Assembly (NCBI GenBank): GCA_023622465.1
Contig: JAMNZE010000011.1
Location: forward strand, 7,167 to 71,166
DNA: 64,000 bases
Direction of reading: 5' to 3'
Origin: UBA5500 sp023622465
Lineage (GTDB): Bacteria; Bacillota; UBA994; UBA5500
Under the pieces are notes generated by a model. It searched no databases. It saw nothing but the letters and a program-made list of their open reading frames with translations, and was not told where the DNA came from. This document shows positions 1 to 8,109 of the stretch, one piece after another. The position numbers were made by a program, and so were the translations under genes. The first letter of the stretch is position 1, and each line of letters opens with the position of its first letter.

Positions 1-1053
1 ATACCGGAAGAAGCCCGCGAATCGCTGCTAAATGCTTTGGCCGCCGACGCCACTGAAGTAAGGGAACTACTGGCCTATGCGGCTGAGTCGTCGGGGGGGA
101 TTATGGCCACCGAATTGTTGGCCGTACGTCCCGAATGGACCAGCGAGGAAGCCCTGGCCATTGTTAGGCGCGATGCCCAGGAGGCGGAAACGGCCTATTA
201 TGTGTATGTCACCGATGCGCAGCAAAGACTACTGGGTGTCCTTTCGCTGCGTGAATTGGTACTGGCGTCTCCCCAGACAAAGGTGTCGACAATTATGCGC
301 TCCAACCCGGTCACCGTGCATGAGAACGATCATCAGGAAGTGGTGGCCGATTTGTTCCGGCGTTATCATCTGTTTGCTCTACCGGTGGTGAATGATCAGG
401 GGATACTCAAAGGCATAGTTACCGCCGATGACGTGCTTGATGTGGTGGACGAGGAAGCAACAGAAGATATGCAAAAGATGAGCTGGATGACGCCCAGCGA
501 AGTTCCCTACCTGGGCACATCAGTATTGGCCTTGGCTAAACAACGGTTACCCTGGCTACTGATTTTGATGTTGTCGGCCACCTTTACCGGGCAGATCCTT
601 AAGCACTTTGAAGGGTTATTAGCCAACTTGGTAATCCTAACCGTCTTTATTCCTATGCTCATGGACACAGCTGGCAACGCTGGTTCCCAGTCATCAACTC
701 TTATCATTCGCGGGCTAGCATTAGGTGAAATTGACTTAAAAGACTGGTTCCAGGTGTTATCCCGCGAACTGCTAGTCAGTCTCATAGTGGGGATAGCCCT
801 GGCCACCGTCAACTTCTTTCGCATCCTGATTGTGGAAAAGGCACCGGGACCAATAGCACTGGTGGTTAGCCTGGCTTTGGTGGCTACCGTGATTTTGGCC
901 AAGATCGTAGGCGGCACCCTGCCACTGGTAGCTAAGGCGCTAAAACTAGACCCGGCTATAATGGCCGGGCCCCTTATCACCACCATAGTCGATGCCTTGG
1001 CCCTATTCATCTATTTCTCTCTGGCCACTAGCCTTTTAGAGTTAACAATGTAA
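1..1053 (+). CDS. mgtE: Magnesium transporter MgtE, 5'-truncated by the window edge
   Basis: This is the C-terminal part of an MgtE Mg2+ channel/transporter. The reading frame is open from base 1, so the N-terminal regulatory domain begins before the window. What is visible is the end of the cytosolic N domain, a pair of CBS domains (roughly residues 25-145 of the visible part) and a membrane domain of about five helices. The membrane domain carries the family signature AGNAGSQSSTLIIRG around the pore. In characterised MgtE proteins the cytosolic N and CBS domains sense Mg2+ and gate the pore. It is one of the few plus-strand genes here and converges on plsY. A hairpin without a T-run follows the stop codon. 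Identification is secure; only the missing 5' end is uncertain. Confidence 0.95.
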   Translation: MPEEARESLLNALAADATEVRELLAYAAESSGGIMATELLAVRPEWTSEEALAIVRRDAQEAETAYYVYVTDAQQRLLGVLSLRELVLASPQTKVSTIMRSNPVTVHENDHQEVVADLFRRYHLFALPVVNDQGILKGIVTADDVLDVVDEEATEDMQKMSWMTPSEVPYLGTSVLALAKQRLPWLLILMLSATFTGQILKHFEGLLANLVILTVFIPMLMDTAGNAGSQSSTLIIRGLALGEIDLKDWFQVLSRELLVSLIVGIALATVNFFRILIVEKAPGPIALVVSLALVATVILAKIVGGTLPLVAKALKLDPAIMAGPLITTIVDALALFIYFSLATSLLELTM

Positions 1054-1084
1054 GGGCTGCCACAAAACAATGTTTGTGCAGCCC
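1054..1084. terminator. Hairpin between convergent mgtE and plsY
   Basis: GGGCTG pairs with CAGCCC and, after one bulged base, CACAAA pairs with TTTGTG. The hairpin directly follows the mgtE stop codon. There is no T-run on either side, so intrinsic termination is uncertain. It may instead be a 3'-end stabiliser or act on both strands. Confidence 0.45.
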
Positions 1085-1151
1085 CTAAGCATGTTAGGGC
1101 CACCTAATGTATTTAGGGTACACGATTATCCGCCCCTACAGCAGCGTCCCT

Positions 1152-1754
1152 CTATTTCTTTTGACCTAGGCGGTTTTCTGTTCCCCGTAATAGGCGCTCT
1201 ATGTTAGACCGGTGTCGCCACAAGCCTAACAGAGCCACACTCATCGCAAAGGCGATCTCGGGAGCGGCTACCTGACGTTGGGCTATTAATACCAGCGGTA
1301 GGGACACCACCAGCAGGATTGAGCCTAAGGACACGTACCGCGTAATTGCCACAACCAGCACCGCCAAGGGCAAAAGGATTAGCAATTGCCGAGGAAAGAG
1401 CACTATACAAGCACCCAAAGTGCTGGCAATGCCTTTGCCTCCTCGCAGCCCCAAATAGGCAGAATAATTGTGGCCTAATATGGCGGCCAAGGCTGTAACC
1501 ACTGTGGGCCAGGTAGCACTTCCAAAGAGACGTGCAGCCCACCAGGTTGGCACTAGCGCCTTGCTAATATCAATAAAAGCCACTAAAAGCGCTGGTCCGG
1601 CCCCCAACACCCGAAAGGCGTTGGTACCACCCACATTTCCACTACCATGCTGGGTAATATCTATGTTGGCTTTCCAGCGGCCAACAATATAGGCAGTAGG
1701 AATGCTTCCCAAAAGATATGCGACAATTATCATGAGAATGGGCTCTGCTGTCAC
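1152..1754 (-). CDS. plsY: Glycerol-3-phosphate acyltransferase PlsY
   Basis: This integral membrane enzyme transfers the acyl group from acyl-phosphate to glycerol-3-phosphate, the first step of phospholipid synthesis. At 200 residues it has the usual family length. It has the conserved N-terminal AYLLGSIPTAYIVGR segment, the phosphate-loop motif GSGNVGGTN around residue 37, a glycine-rich LRGGKGIAS motif around residue 104, and several hydrophobic helices. The start is GTG, with GGGAGG six bases upstream. In many Firmicutes plsY lies between der and gpsA. Here those two genes are adjacent at 25-27 kb and plsY has been relocated, next to a small membrane protein gene and an S41 protease gene. 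Confidence 0.96.
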   Translation of the reverse strand: MTAEPILMIIVAYLLGSIPTAYIVGRWKANIDITQHGSGNVGGTNAFRVLGAGPALLVAFIDISKALVPTWWAARLFGSATWPTVVTALAAILGHNYSAYLGLRGGKGIASTLGACIVLFPRQLLILLPLAVLVVAITRYVSLGSILLVVSLPLVLIAQRQVAAPEIAFAMSVALLGLWRHRSNIERLLRGTENRLGQKK

Positions 1755-1771
1755 GACTGTCCTCCCTGAAG

Positions 1772-2119
1772 CTAACGATCTTCTTGCGAGGGGAAAATAG
1801 CTATCTTAAAGGTCACAATGAGAACAATTGCACAAAGGGCGAAAAATGGATAGATGGATAGCCTAAAGATGGATTCAAGAAAACTATAGGTGAGGGTGTT
1901 GGGTGTTAAAGATGGCTTGATGGCCACCAACCCGATTAACACCACTAGCCAAATTAATAGATAAGCCACCATCCTTTTTGGAAAAAACCCGGTCTTAGTT
2001 ATATGGGACCAAAAACCTAGTTTTTCTTTGCGATAAACGAACTTACGGTCTACCAAGTAAAAGACATATAGTAGGGCCACCCCCAGTAAAAACCCTAATA
2101 CATAGTCGGTAATAGGCAT
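1772..2119 (-). CDS. Small membrane protein of unknown function
   Basis: This 115-residue protein is not recognised. It has three hydrophobic segments: near residues 5-22, 50-68 and 86-107. A basic stretch (DRKFVYRKEK) follows the first, suggesting a small polytopic inner-membrane protein. The ATG start has a strong ribosome-binding site (GGGGAGGAG). It lies 17 bp before plsY and 35 bp after the S41 protease gene on the same strand, so co-transcription is likely. No catalytic motif is visible and no function is proposed. Confidence 0.75.
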   Translation of the reverse strand: MPITDYVLGFLLGVALLYVFYLVDRKFVYRKEKLGFWSHITKTGFFPKRMVAYLLIWLVVLIGLVAIKPSLTPNTLTYSFLESIFRLSIYPFFALCAIVLIVTFKIAIFPSQEDR

Positions 2120-2154
2120 AGTAGCTCCTCCCCCTATCCAGATCTACAAAGATA

Positions 2155-3357
2155 CTATTTTTGCAGCATCTTCTCCCTCACGTATTTTACCGCTTGTTGC
2201 AGCTGTTCGTCTACCTGGGCTTTTTCCGGTTGTTCAATAACGTAATCAGGCGTAAGACCTTTTTCATGAATATCCTGTCCCGCCGGAGTTAAATAGCGAT
2301 ACTGGGTAATCCAAAGACGTGAACCGTCCGTTAATGGATAAGGGACTTGTACGGTTCCCTTGCCAAAGGAAACCTCCCCCAGCAAGACGGCGCGCTTATG
2401 GTCTTGTAGAGCGCCGGCTACTACTTCAGATGCGGATGCACTAGCACCGTTCAACAATATGGCCAAGGGGCCATCCCAAATAGTACCTCCGGTGGTTTTC
2501 AATATCTGTTCATTGCCGTAACGATCCACCTGACGCACTATTACCTGGTCAGCCGGCAGGAAGAAATCCACAATTTCCTGAGCACTGTACAGGAGACCGC
2601 CACCGTTGGAACGCAAGTCCAAGAGAATGGCTTCCACCTGCTTTTGTTTTACAGCCTCAATAGCTTCTCTTAATTGCTCTGGGGCGGTTTCAGTAAAGCG
2701 ATTCATAGCTATGATACCGATTTCCCCATCCACCCAGTAATCAACGACAGGAAGAGTGATTATCCCCCGCCGGATGGTAATGTTCAGAGGTGCCGGTTCC
2801 CCTTCCCGCAGGATGGTGAGAGTAACCTCGGTACCGGCTTCGCCCCGAATACGGCTGTTAATTTCCATCTGGGTCAGCCCCATAATGGTTTGACCATCTA
2901 CTGCAATAATCTTATCACGAACCTTGACTCCACTGGCTTCTGCGGGCGATCCACGGAAAACGATCTCTACTTCCATTTCGCCACCTACCGGAGGTTTAGA
3001 CTGAATACCTACCCCCGAATATTTGCCCTCCAAGGTCGATTGGGTAAACTCCTTCGCTTCTTCCGCCGATTCATAGCGGGTGTATCCGCCATCCACATGG
3101 GGTAACATTCCCCGTATAGCATCTTCCACGGCCCGTTCCGGATCTAAAGCATCGGGGTCCACATGGTGTTGCTTAACCAAGGAATATATGGCTTCTAGTT
3201 TGGCAAAAGAATTATCCACCAAATGAATCCCAAAGCGATGGGCTATGCTGCGCAGATTAGCGCCAAACAATACTCCTACAGAAAACACAACTAGCACCAA
3301 CGCAATAATCCCCAAACTAGAGCGCCGTCGGCGGTAATATCTTTGTCTTACTTCCAT
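2155..3357 (-). CDS. ctpA: S41 family carboxy-terminal processing protease (CtpA type)
   Basis: This is a membrane-anchored, secreted serine protease of the CtpA/CtpB family. It has an N-terminal signal-anchor (about residues 15-35), a PDZ domain (about 100-185) and an S41 catalytic domain. The catalytic Ser lies in the segment GASASASEVVAGA and the catalytic Lys in SFGKGTVQ, giving the Ser/Lys dyad. In Bacillus, CtpB cleaves SpoIVFA in sigma-K signalling, but housekeeping roles are also known, so the substrate here is open. I placed the start at the ATG at 3357, with GGGGAG nine bases upstream. An in-frame TTG at 3366 sits too close to that site. It is first in a minus-strand group with the small membrane protein and plsY. 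Confidence 0.92.
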   Translation of the reverse strand: MEVRQRYYRRRRSSLGIIALVLVVFSVGVLFGANLRSIAHRFGIHLVDNSFAKLEAIYSLVKQHHVDPDALDPERAVEDAIRGMLPHVDGGYTRYESAEEAKEFTQSTLEGKYSGVGIQSKPPVGGEMEVEIVFRGSPAEASGVKVRDKIIAVDGQTIMGLTQMEINSRIRGEAGTEVTLTILREGEPAPLNITIRRGIITLPVVDYWVDGEIGIIAMNRFTETAPEQLREAIEAVKQKQVEAILLDLRSNGGGLLYSAQEIVDFFLPADQVIVRQVDRYGNEQILKTTGGTIWDGPLAILLNGASASASEVVAGALQDHKRAVLLGEVSFGKGTVQVPYPLTDGSRLWITQYRYLTPAGQDIHEKGLTPDYVIEQPEKAQVDEQLQQAVKYVREKMLQK

Positions 3358-3512
3358 GTGAGCCAACTCCCCTCATCTCAGTTTGCCGGAGCAGCTCTAA
3401 GCTCCTAGCCTTCTTTAAGAGGTATGTGTGCCCCCTACTACACATTCCTTTGCTTCACATTCTTCATAAGCCACGTTTATCCTGCCCAACCCCGATGGCC
3501 ATCATAAGTAAG

Positions 3513-3535
3513 GAAGGCCAGCTTAACTGGCCTTC
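3513..3535 (-). terminator. Rho-independent terminator after the M42 operon
   Basis: A perfect 9-bp stem (GAAGGCCAG/CTGGCCTTC) with a 5-nt loop lies 30 bp past the last M42 stop codon. On the minus strand it is followed by a T-rich CCTTACTTAT. Confidence 0.7.
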
Positions 3536-3564
3536 TCAGTTAATTGCTTTTGCAAGACTGCTGC

Positions 3565-4554
3565 TTAACCTTGGTATTCCGTCTCCATAAGTTTAACCAG
3601 GAAGCGTACACCCAACTGTACATCGTCATAGTCCACCATTTCCGAGGCCGTATGGATATACCGGCAAGGGATAGACATGACGCCAGCAGGGATACCACTC
3701 TTAGTTAATTGAATAGCGCCCGCATCGGTTCCTCCCGCTTCTAATACTTCTAGCTGGTAAGGAATGTCGTTAGCCTTGGCCACCTCTTCCATATGGCGAC
3801 GCACTGCCGGTGTGCAGAGTACGCTGGAGTCCCTTACTTTAACGGTTGGGCCCTTACCTAAACTTACGGCCATGGTGGCACTCTTAGGTGTATCGCCGGT
3901 GCGCGTTACATCGATAGCAATGCCCAGATCAGGACTGATACCGTAGGCAGCTACACGAGCCCCGCGCAAACCTACCTCTTCTTGGGAAGTGAATACGGCA
4001 TAAATGTCATAGGCCTGGTTTTCCACCTGCTTTAAAGCCTCAATCAGTATAGCGCAGGCTATGCGGTCGTCCATAGCCTTCGATACCAAGCGTTTACCTA
4101 GGTCACAAAACTCCCGTTTAATAGCGGCCACATCACCGATATTGACTTTCTTTAATGCCTCTTCTTTGCTATCCACACCAATATCGATAAACATTTTGTT
4201 CATAGTCAGGTCTTTCATAGCGTCTAAACGTTCTATACCGAAAACACCTACCGTTCCATTGGCGAAGTAGCAACGATTACCGATGAGGCTAAAGGGCGAA
4301 ATGCCTCCCACACCATAAAAACGCAAGAAGCCATTATCGTCGATGCTGGTGACCATGACGCCGATTTCGTCCATATGGGCAGCCAACATCAACTTCTTAC
4401 CGCCACCGCGTTTTACAGTGATCAGGTTACCCAAAGCGTCTACGTGTATCTCATCTACGTAGGGCTTAACTTCTTCCATGATCAAATTGCGTATAGTTTC
4501 CTCGTTACCGGCAGGGCCATAGGTTTCAACTAAGCGTTTGATCAGTTCTTTCAT
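3565..4554 (-). CDS. M42 family metallo-aminopeptidase, third gene of a tandem triplet
   Basis: This is a cytosolic di-metal aminopeptidase of the M42 (glutamyl aminopeptidase/TET) family, which in characterised members forms dodecameric tetrahedral particles that trim peptides. All metal-site motifs are present: AAHMDEIG (His, Asp), AMDDR (bridging Asp), SQEEVGLRG (catalytic and ligand Glu), IAIDVT (Asp) and CRYIHT (His). At 329 residues it has the normal length. Its start overlaps the stop of the preceding M42 gene (ATGA), and a GGAGG site precedes it. It is the last gene of a three-gene operon. Peptide specificity cannot be read from the sequence. Confidence 0.94.
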   Translation of the reverse strand: MKELIKRLVETYGPAGNEETIRNLIMEEVKPYVDEIHVDALGNLITVKRGGGKKLMLAAHMDEIGVMVTSIDDNGFLRFYGVGGISPFSLIGNRCYFANGTVGVFGIERLDAMKDLTMNKMFIDIGVDSKEEALKKVNIGDVAAIKREFCDLGKRLVSKAMDDRIACAILIEALKQVENQAYDIYAVFTSQEEVGLRGARVAAYGISPDLGIAIDVTRTGDTPKSATMAVSLGKGPTVKVRDSSVLCTPAVRRHMEEVAKANDIPYQLEVLEAGGTDAGAIQLTKSGIPAGVMSIPCRYIHTASEMVDYDDVQLGVRFLVKLMETEYQG

Positions 4555-5570
4555 ACCCGAAAACCTCCTTCGATACTACGTAGGAAAAGTTTAATCAATT
4601 TGGTAGTGTTTCGCACATCCTCCAAACTGAGAACTGAAACCGGCGAATGGATATAACGACAAGGAATGGAAATGGCTACCACGGGCACTCCGGCGCGACT
4701 GACATTAATACGGCCCGCATCATTGCCTCCGGTCACAGTACCTTTAAATTGATAGGGAATATTATTCTCTTCCGCAATACGAACCAACTCTTGGATCATA
4801 GCCCGATTGCCGATGGAAGCGGTATCCATAAAGGTAATAGCCGGGCCACCGCCCAAAACCGTACTATATTCATGCTCCTCCATGCCTGAAACATCATTAC
4901 AGGTGGTGCCCTCTATCACGATGCCTAAATCGGGCTCGATAGCGTAGGCCGCCACACCGGCGCCCCTTAAGCCGATTTCCTCCTGCACAGTAAAGGCGCC
5001 ATAGAGAGGGAAATTGTACTCTTCTTTTAGTGCCTCAGCTAACACAAAACAGCCGGCTCGATCGTCCAAGGCTTTCCCCTTGGCTAGGCCTTCACCAAAT
5101 TCCCCATACTCGGTGGCAAAGATGACATAATCACCAAGCTTGACCTTTGCCAAGGCCTCATCCTTACTCTTTGCACCTATATCGATGAAAAGGGAGCGAT
5201 GGGGAATTACCTGGGTGCGTTCCTCGGGACGCTGCAAATGGATAGCCTTCGCCCCTATTACACCAGGTACCCGGTTTTTGCCTACCAAAACCGGTTTGGA
5301 TACCAGCACCCGATCGTCGATGCCGCCCACCTTGTGAAAATGGAGCAAACCCGCATCGTCCACATGGCTGATCATAAGGCCCACTTCATCCATGTGGGCA
5401 GCTAACATGACCCGTGGACCTTTAGCAGCTTCTTTACAAGCTATAAGGTTCCCCAGAGCATCCCGTTGCCAGACGCCAACATAATCTTTAAGTTCTTCTT
5501 CTAATATGGTGCGTACTTCATGCTCGTAACCAGAAGGCCCAAAGGCTTCGGAGAGTTTCTTTAATAGCAT
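4551..5570 (-). CDS. M42 family metallo-aminopeptidase, second gene of the triplet
   Basis: This is a second M42 peptidase (339 residues). Motifs AAHMDEVG, ALDDR, VQEEIGLRG and CRYIHS are intact. Where the other two copies have an Asp ligand (IAIDV, IALDV), this copy has Glu (IVIEG), a change seen in some family members and likely to tune the metal site. It overlaps both neighbours by a few bases. GGAGGG lies before the ATG. The three paralogues differ clearly outside the motifs, so they are old duplicates and not assembly copies. They could assemble into mixed TET particles, but that is inference. Confidence 0.93.
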   Translation of the reverse strand: MLLKKLSEAFGPSGYEHEVRTILEEELKDYVGVWQRDALGNLIACKEAAKGPRVMLAAHMDEVGLMISHVDDAGLLHFHKVGGIDDRVLVSKPVLVGKNRVPGVIGAKAIHLQRPEERTQVIPHRSLFIDIGAKSKDEALAKVKLGDYVIFATEYGEFGEGLAKGKALDDRAGCFVLAEALKEEYNFPLYGAFTVQEEIGLRGAGVAAYAIEPDLGIVIEGTTCNDVSGMEEHEYSTVLGGGPAITFMDTASIGNRAMIQELVRIAEENNIPYQFKGTVTGGNDAGRINVSRAGVPVVAISIPCRYIHSPVSVLSLEDVRNTTKLIKLFLRSIEGGFRV

Positions 5571-6616
5571 AGCAATCCCTCCACAAAGGCGGTATCGATG
5601 CTAGCAATGAAGTAGGCCAGCAAACGCCCCGCCAATTTTATATCCGTCATACTTACTGTTTCCACCGAAGTATGCATGTAGCGAGAAGGAATTGACAGCA
5701 GCGCAGTAGGAATACCTGCCCGCACCACCTGCATGGCCCAGAGGTCGGTGCCGGTGCCAGCAGGAGTGGGGTCCAGCGTGTAGGGGATGTTGTATTCTTT
5801 AGCCAACTTAACCAGTTGCTCAAAAACCTTAGGATGGATGTTGGCACCGAAAGCAATACTCGGGCCCTTACCCATGGGGGCCGTATCCTGTTCCGGAACC
5901 CCAGGCATGGCTCCGTGGCAAACGTCCAGAGCAATACCGATATCCGGATTGATACCATATGTACTCACAGTAGCGCCCCGCAACCCTACTTCTTCTTGGG
6001 TGGTAGCCACAGCGTAAACATCGGCCGTATGCTTCAGCTTTTTCAGCTCCTGCAGACACTCGTAGATAACGGCTACAGCAGCCCGATCATCCATCGCCTT
6101 GCAGGACACAATATCTTCCCCAAGTTCCATAAAGGAACGTTTAATAGTTACCACATCACCGACGCTGACCAATTCTTTAACCCGCTCCACCGGTAATCCC
6201 AAATCGATTTGTAATTCATGCATAGGAATAGCTTTGTTCCGATCTTGCGGTGGAACTAAATGAGGCGGTTTGAGACCAATGATGCCCATCACATCTTCAC
6301 GCCCGTGCACAACCACCTCTTGTGCCACCAAGGTGCGTTGATCTACCCCACCAACCTGGGTAAACTTGAGGAATCCCTTTTCGTCGATTTTGGTCACCAT
6401 GAGGCCAATTTCGTCCATGTGCCCCGCCAGCATAATGGTCGGGCGTTTACCTTCACCGCAACCCTGTTTAAGGCCAATCACATTGCCTAACACGTCTCGG
6501 CGCACGTCATCGCACATATCGCTAAAAACTTGGCTAATAAGATCGGCCACTGGGCCTTCGGAACCGGACACTCCGGTGGCCTCGACCATTTGCTTCAAAA
6601 ACTCTTTGGTCTGCAA
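5561..6616 (-). CDS. M42 family metallo-aminopeptidase, first gene of the triplet
   Basis: This is the promoter-proximal M42 peptidase. Its motifs AGHMDEIG, AMDDR, TQEEVGLRG, IALDV and SRYMHT are complete. I placed the start at the TTG at 6616: AAGGAGGAG lies about seven to nine bases upstream and the protein then begins MQTKEFLKQM, like its paralogues. The longer open frame up to 6658 has an atypical Cys/Arg-rich extension. This gives 351 residues. It is divergent from a 62-aa ORF; the 170-bp space between them holds a 12-bp palindrome that could be an operator. Confidence 0.92.
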   Translation of the reverse strand: MQTKEFLKQMVEATGVSGSEGPVADLISQVFSDMCDDVRRDVLGNVIGLKQGCGEGKRPTIMLAGHMDEIGLMVTKIDEKGFLKFTQVGGVDQRTLVAQEVVVHGREDVMGIIGLKPPHLVPPQDRNKAIPMHELQIDLGLPVERVKELVSVGDVVTIKRSFMELGEDIVSCKAMDDRAAVAVIYECLQELKKLKHTADVYAVATTQEEVGLRGATVSTYGINPDIGIALDVCHGAMPGVPEQDTAPMGKGPSIAFGANIHPKVFEQLVKLAKEYNIPYTLDPTPAGTGTDLWAMQVVRAGIPTALLSIPSRYMHTSVETVSMTDIKLAGRLLAYFIASIDTAFVEGLLCY

Positions 6617-6700
6617 GGTGCAACTCCTCCTTCCTTTGCTTCCAAACCGGTAACACATTATAGTTTGGAAATCTTATTCCTATTACTTAGTTCGCCATTT

Positions 6701-6712
6701 GTTACCGGTAAC
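6701..6712. promoter_or_regulatory. Palindromic operator-like site between M42 operon and small ORF
   Basis: A perfect 12-bp palindrome, GTTACCGGTAAC. A second partial copy, AACCGGTAAC, lies at 6645-6654, close to the start of the M42 operon. Two such sites in a divergent promoter region suggest a dimeric repressor. No regulator gene is adjacent, so this is a proposal only. Confidence 0.4.
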
Positions 6713-6783
6713 CTGCCCTTTTGGACGGTTTATGCATGTTCAGTTTGCATATTGGCAACACTAATTTTACAGGAGGCGCGGAT

Positions 6784-6972
6784 ATGAGAAAAGAACCACC
6801 CAAACGCAATGAACAAATATGGGCTGATATAGAACATTGGCAGCTGGAAATGGCCGAGGAACTGGGTATTATCGAGGAAATTCGTCATGTCCATCATTCA
6901 TTGGGTCCTCGTCCTGTTCTCCGCTGCAAGCATCACCGCCCCTGGGCGAAATCTAACCACCGTTCCAATTAA
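6784..6972 (+). CDS. Small hypothetical protein (62 aa)
   Basis: This is an unrecognised small, basic, soluble protein. It begins at an ATG with CAGGAGG seven bases upstream and ends just before a strong terminator on the same strand; these two signals are the main evidence that it is a real gene. The first half looks helical and acidic (EEIRHVHH region) and the tail is rich in Arg, His and Lys. It is transcribed away from the M42 operon and converges on the ypmA-like gene. No function is proposed. Confidence 0.6.
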   Translation: MRKEPPKRNEQIWADIEHWQLEMAEELGIIEEIRHVHHSLGPRPVLRCKHHRPWAKSNHRSN

Positions 6973-6980
6973 ACCTTTGC

Positions 6981-7014
6981 CGCCCCCCTCGCGAGTTGGG
7001 GGCGTTATTTTTAG
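6981..7014 (+). terminator. Terminator after the 62-aa ORF
   Basis: A CGCCCCC/GGGGGCG stem is followed on the plus strand by TTATTTTTA. It abuts the stop codon of the convergent ypmA-like gene. Confidence 0.85.
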
Positions 7015-7199
7015 GCTTTGTAGATGGTTACCACCATTTCCTCTCCATCTTTACTCAAACCGAAGATAAAACCGTGATCTCGCAAAGTACGATTACACAT
7101 ATCAATGATCTTATATAGTTCCGGATGGGCTGCAATCTTCTTACTGGCTAGTACTGTCAGCGGCTCCGGAGGCGTTAACTTGATACCGTCCTGCAACAT
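7011..7199 (-). CDS. YpmA-like small protein (DUF4264)
   Basis: This 62-residue protein matches my memory of the YpmA/DUF4264 family of Firmicutes. The core has a VLASKK start, LYKIIDMCNRTL, then FGLSKDGEEMVVTIYKA at the C-terminus. The family has no established function. The ATG has GAGGAG just upstream. It begins 4 bp after the surE stop codon, so it is probably co-transcribed with surE. Confidence 0.75.
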   Translation of the reverse strand: MLQDGIKLTPPEPLTVLASKKIAAHPELYKIIDMCNRTLRDHGFIFGLSKDGEEMVVTIYKA

Positions 7200-7202
7200 C
7201 CT

Positions 7203-7988
7203 CTACTCCTCTCCATTGTTTGGTAGTTGCAAATTCCACGCGCTAATAGTATCGAGTAAACGGTAGTTGGTCAGGTCGAACTGAATTGGCGTGAGAGAAA
7301 CATAACCGTTTCTTACAGCCCAAACATCGGTGGGCTCCACGTTATTATCTATTGGCTCCTGCCCTGCCAACCAATAATATGTCCCTCCCCAGGGATCCTT
7401 ACGCTCCAGTACCGGATTATCATAACGCAGTTGGCCCAGGGTAGTGACTTTTATTCCCCGCAGTTGCGAGAGCTCCTGTTGGGGAAAATTCACATTCAGC
7501 AAGGTGTCGTGGGGCCATGATTTTTCACCTACGGCTTGCACCAAATGGCGGGCCAGCTGGGCTGCCGGCTCGAAGACCGGATTCCTATATTCAGCTAACG
7601 AAAAAGCAACCGCTGGCAATCCCAACATGACTGCTTCTAGAGCTGCAGAAACGGTACCCGAATAGAGAACATCAGTGCCCAAATTGGCTCCCCGGTTGAT
7701 CCCAGATACGACCAGGTCAATCTGCTCCGGAAAGAGGGCATCCACAGCTAACTTCACACAATCAGCCGGCGTACCACTGATGGCGTAAGCGGCTTTAGCC
7801 CCCGGTACTTCCATTGACTTGGCTCGTAAGGGCTGAAACATGGTAATCGCATGGCCAGTGGCACTGCGCTCGCGGTCGGGAGCAGCAACAAAGACGGTGC
7901 CGATCTTGCTCAACTCTGCAACCAAACAACGTAAACCCGATGCCATAATTCCGTCATCATTTGTTACTAGAATACGAAGCTTGTTCAT
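7203..7988 (-). CDS. surE: 5'/3'-nucleotidase SurE
   Basis: This metal-dependent cytosolic phosphatase acts on nucleoside monophosphates. The N-terminal ILVTNDDGIMASGL carries the metal-binding Asp pair. The motifs PDRERSATGHAIT and VSGINRGANLGTDVLYSGTVSAA provide the conserved Ser and Asn ligands. Its 261 residues match the family. The start is ATG, with AGGTG upstream. A TATAAT-like -10 lies on the minus strand at 8019-8024, although I see no good -35. It is divergent from a yhcN-type gene and followed by the ypmA-like gene. Confidence 0.96.
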   Translation of the reverse strand: MNKLRILVTNDDGIMASGLRCLVAELSKIGTVFVAAPDRERSATGHAITMFQPLRAKSMEVPGAKAAYAISGTPADCVKLAVDALFPEQIDLVVSGINRGANLGTDVLYSGTVSAALEAVMLGLPAVAFSLAEYRNPVFEPAAQLARHLVQAVGEKSWPHDTLLNVNFPQQELSQLRGIKVTTLGQLRYDNPVLERKDPWGGTYYWLAGQEPIDNNVEPTDVWAVRNGYVSLTPIQFDLTNYRLLDTISAWNLQLPNNGEE

Positions 7989-8109
7989 CTTTCACCTCTA
8001 CTCGAAACGATCAGTCCTATTATACGTTACTGTTAGTTAACTTGCACGTTTTTGGCAACATGTTCCCCTCCACCCGAGGGAAACCTAGGTTAAAGGAGGT
8101 GAGGCTGCC

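Noticed and set aside
507..1010. 167-aa open frame antisense to mgtE
   Set aside because: It is a shadow of the conserved MgtE membrane domain, has a Ser/Thr/Arg-rich composition and no ribosome-binding site.
3386..3410. GGAGC/GCTCC hairpin upstream of the S41 protease gene
   Set aside because: The stem is only five pairs with an 8-nt loop, and there is no T-run or known riboswitch sequence.
3565..6616. Three M42 copies as an assembly duplication
   Set aside because: The copies differ strongly outside catalytic motifs and have different lengths.
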